Part shown: positions 62,052 to 64,000 of the stretch, one piece after another
Position numbering within the stretch: position 1 is the first letter of the stretch
Layout: each line of letters starts with the position of its first letter
Source of the DNA: Mauremys mutica
Lineage: Eukaryota > Chordata > Testudines > Geoemydidae
Assembly (NCBI RefSeq): GCF_020497125.1
Contig: NC_059075.1
Span: forward strand, 104,137,222 to 104,201,221
Direction of reading: 5' to 3'
Length of the DNA: 64,000 nt
Made by a program: the position numbers and the translations under genes
The notes under the pieces: generated by a model
The model's input: the letters and a program-made list of their open reading frames with translations, nothing else
Database searches by the model: none
Told to the model about the DNA's origin: nothing

Positions 62052-63813
62052 ATGCCTCCACGTGGCAAACGAGCCCCAGCATGGAGCAATGGCGAGCTGA
62101 TGGACCTCATCAGTGTTTGGGGTGAGGAATCTGTGCAGGCACAGCTGCGCTCCGGCCGTAGGAATTACGATATCTTTGAGCAGATATCAAGGGCCATGCT
62201 GGATAGGGGTCATGATCGGGACGCACTACAATGCAGGGTGAAAGTTAAAGAGCTGCAGAGTGCCTATTACAAAGCCTGAGAGGGGAATCGATGATCCGGA
62301 GCTGCCCCCACGACCTGCCGTTTTTACAGGGAGATGGACGAGATACTTGGGGGTGACCCCACTGCCAATCCCAGGATAATGATGGACACTTCTGAGCAGG
62401 CTGGGGGACAGGAGGAGGAGGCGGCGGGGGGGGGGGAGAGGAAACCGCGAGTGAAGCTCCTGGGATGGGGGAAGACACCCCAGAGTCCCTGGAGGCATGC
62501 AGCCAGGAGCTCTTCTCAAGCCAGGAGGAAAGTACCCAATCGCAGCAGCCAGCAGTTGCAGAAGGACAAGCAGAGGAGCGGGTTACCGGTAAGCGGCTTT
62601 TATTTTCTGGGTGGAAATGTTTCTGGAGAGGAAGGGGGGTTATGGCTGCATGCATGCCAGCCTCTAGATGTGGAATAGCCCGTTGATGTGGTCTATCACG
62701 TCGCGGTAATCTGCTTCAGTTATCTCAGCAAAAGTTTCATCCAGAGCGTGGGCAATATGCCTGTGCAGGTTTATAGGCAGAGCCACTGTGTCCCTTGTCC
62801 CAGTGACGGTGACGCGTCCGCGCCACTCTGCTGCCAGTGGTGGGGGGACCATTTCTGAACACAGGCACGCCGCATAGGGTCCCGGGCGGAATCCACATTG
62901 CTCTAGAAGAGCCTCCCGCTGTTCCCTAGTGACTCGCAGTAGGGAGACATCTTCCAGGATTAACTCCTGTGAAAAATGTTGGGAGACTCTTTAGTGAAGA
63001 GATAGGGAGATAAGATCACCCCTGCAGCTGCATCTTCACTCAACCCCTCTAGCACTCCAGATTACCCGAAGCAACCAGCTCCCCTCTATCAATCAAGCCC
63101 CACTTCTCCCTATATAAGCACCCCTTACTCACCATTTTGTGGCTTCTGTTGTGTTATGCGTGTGGTAAAAGAATGCTAAAGTGAGAACTCCCTCAGTGTA
63201 ACAATTCATGTCTGGAGATAGTGGATACAATGCTGCCCGTGTTAAATGTTGTCATTTCTGTGTTTCTACAGTGACCTTGACTACTGGACTGCCCAGATGT
63301 TCAACATCACAGAGGCTTCAAAATTTGAGAAAAAATCCCCGAAAGAGCAAAGAGGACATGCTGAAAACTGTTCTTCATCACTCTGCTACAGAGAGAAAAG
63401 AATTGAAGGAGTGGAGAGAGAAGGAAAGCATGATCCGCCAGAGACATTGGCATAGAAACGCTGTGGCAAAGAGGAAAAGCACAAACCAGCTGCTAGAGAT
63501 CCTGTCGCGCCAAGCGGACTCTCTCCAGGCTATCGTAGCCATGCAGGCAGAGCAGTCCCGTGCTGCCCCACAGCCCCCCCCCCCGTCCCAAAGCTTTTTG
63601 CCTTGTGCCCCAATGTCAGCTCAAACCACCTTTCCCCAGCATCCATGTTCTTACCACCACCAGCTGCCTCCAACACCTGTACGTTCACCAACCAGCCCTG
63701 ATACCTACCACCCTTACCCTCTGCATTCAACCCCCATCACCATGCAGTATATGCACCCTGAAGTGCAGGATTCATTAAACAGCAATCCAGACAGGACATA
63801 TGCAAACTTGTGA
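62052..63813 (+). pseudogene. Harbinger Myb/SANT-like DNA-binding protein gene, decayed
   Basis: The second protein of Harbinger transposons binds the element ends and helps the transposase enter the nucleus. Exon 1 (62052-62588) starts MPPRGKRAPAWSNGELMDLI, then WGEESVQAQLRSGRRNYDIF, a Myb/SANT trihelix fold. The donor G|GTAAGC and acceptor CTACAG (intron 62589-63271) join in phase. Exon 2 (63272-63813) encodes a basic helix (RLQNLRKNPRKSKEDM), then QADSLQAIVAMQAE and a proline-rich tail ending DRTYANL. The gene is broken by two in-frame TGA codons (62277, 62292) and a frameshift in the G-run near 62425-62440. The ATG at 62046 is a possible earlier start. Confidence 0.82.
62664..62966 (-). 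CDS. Unidentified 100-codon open exon, antisense in Harbinger intron
   Basis: On the minus strand, directly after a TTTCACAG acceptor-like site, an uninterrupted frame runs from GAG at 62966 to TAG at 62664. It begins ELILEDVSLLRVTREQREAL and continues LEQCGFRPGPYAAC, with a methionine at 62852, and ends DYRDVIDHINGLFHI. It lies wholly inside the intron of the Myb-like gene. The composition looks protein-like (amphipathic, balanced charges) and differs from the broken sense gene. I do not recognise the product. It may be the last exon of a second element gene read leftwards, a captured host exon, or chance. Confidence 0.4.
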   Translation of the reverse strand, partial: ELILEDVSLLRVTREQREALLEQCGFRPGPYAACLCSEMVPPPLAAEWRGRVTVTGTRDTVALPINLHRHIAHALDETFAEITEADYRDVIDHINGLFHI

Positions 63814-63903
63814 CTGTACAGTTCACCAACCCACACCCCTGCCCTCTTGTGTTCATGAAATGTTGTGTGTCTGTCTGTCTGTCAAGGAAGTTTTTTTCTT
63901 TTC

Positions 63904-63909
63904 AATAAA
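63904..63909 (+). terminator. Polyadenylation signal of the Myb-like gene
   Basis: AATAAA lies 91 bp after the stop codon, next to the GT-rich run TGTGTGTCTGTCTGTCTGT (upstream here rather than downstream). It is plausible as the original 3' processing signal. Confidence 0.55.
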
Positions 63910-64000
63910 ACAATTCTTGGCTTTGAAAACAGTCTTTATTATAGCAGATAGTGAAAGATACCTTAGCCCAGTAAAGAAAGAGGCACTGCAAATCATATTA

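Larger units (their letters stand above)
56663..64000 (-). other. ABCC8 intron 3 (partial)
   Basis: The window leaves the gene inside this intron (at least 7.3 kb). I searched it for exon 3, which should encode the motif MPAGMAFMA, and did not find it. It holds an L2-like remnant, a MIR split by a MITE and the Harbinger element at 61662-64000. The stretches 56690-58220 and 59450-61660 are unassigned. Confidence 0.75.
61662..64000 (+). mobile_element. PIF/Harbinger-type DNA transposon, right end outside
   Basis: The left terminus GGGCTTGGCTACACTTAC matches the Harbinger-type ends elsewhere in the window. It is followed by a cluster of AGCGCT palindromes and then the two-exon Myb/SANT-like gene typical of this superfamily, with AATAAA at 63904. 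Directly after it, the complement of AATAAA (63933) suggests a convergent gene to the right, where the DDE transposase would be expected. No transposase is visible in the window. Confidence 0.8.

Noticed and set aside
63246..63455. 69-codon plus-strand frame in the Harbinger element
   Set aside because: It overlaps exon 2 of the Myb-like gene in another frame and lacks the conserved motifs.
56690..64000. ABCC8 exon 3 or earlier exons
   Set aside because: No frame with the expected MPAGMAFMA or YYHNIETS motifs next to splice sites was found on the minus strand, so exon 3 should lie to the right.

Overview
The window is intronic and exonic DNA of a vertebrate nuclear genome. The repeats point to a reptile, most likely a turtle: CR1-clade LINEs with octamer tails, a tRNA-derived SINE of the turtle type, PIF/Harbinger DNA transposons with a Myb/SANT-like gene, many short hAT and Harbinger MITEs, and solo LTRs. 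The species call rests on recognising these repeats from memory; a crocodilian is the main alternative.

One host gene explains all the conserved coding sequence: ABCC8, encoding the sulfonylurea receptor SUR1, the regulatory subunit of the KATP channel. It lies on the minus strand, so it reads from right to left. Thirteen consecutive exons are present, corresponding to human exons 4 (56496-56662) to 16 (270-375). They total 1804 nt, about 601 codons. Every junction has AG/GT splice sites, all phases are compatible, and there is no in-frame stop. Twelve of the 13 exon lengths equal the human lengths as I remember them; exon 14 is two codons shorter. The protein covered runs from the end of TMD0 through the L0 linker and TMD1 to the Walker A loop of NBD1. 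Exons 1-3 lie to the right of the window and exons 17 onward to the left.

Region by region: 1-3138 holds exons 16-13 in compact order (introns 15 and 13 are only 88 and 233 bp). 3139-20268 holds introns 12-10, with exons 12 and 11, a CR1 interrupted by a palindromic transposon, and a 3.2-kb LINE. 20269-33922 holds exons 10-7. 33923-51944 is the 18-kb intron 6, a nest of mobile elements: a LINE split by a solo LTR with a 5-bp duplication, by a tRNA-type SINE and by a Penelope-like fragment; then a CR1, and a second LTR carrying six tandem ~200-bp units. 51945-56662 holds exons 6-4. 56663-64000 is part of intron 3 and ends in a Harbinger-type transposon on the plus strand. That element carries a decayed two-exon Myb/SANT gene and, on the opposite strand inside its intron, a 100-codon open reading frame that I cannot identify.

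No other host gene, structural RNA gene or CRISPR array was seen. The most interesting unexplained signals are the antisense frame in the Harbinger element, the dimer-structured tandem array inside an LTR, interleaved inverted repeats in intron 6, and mobile or simple-repeat DNA lying right at ABCC8 splice acceptors.
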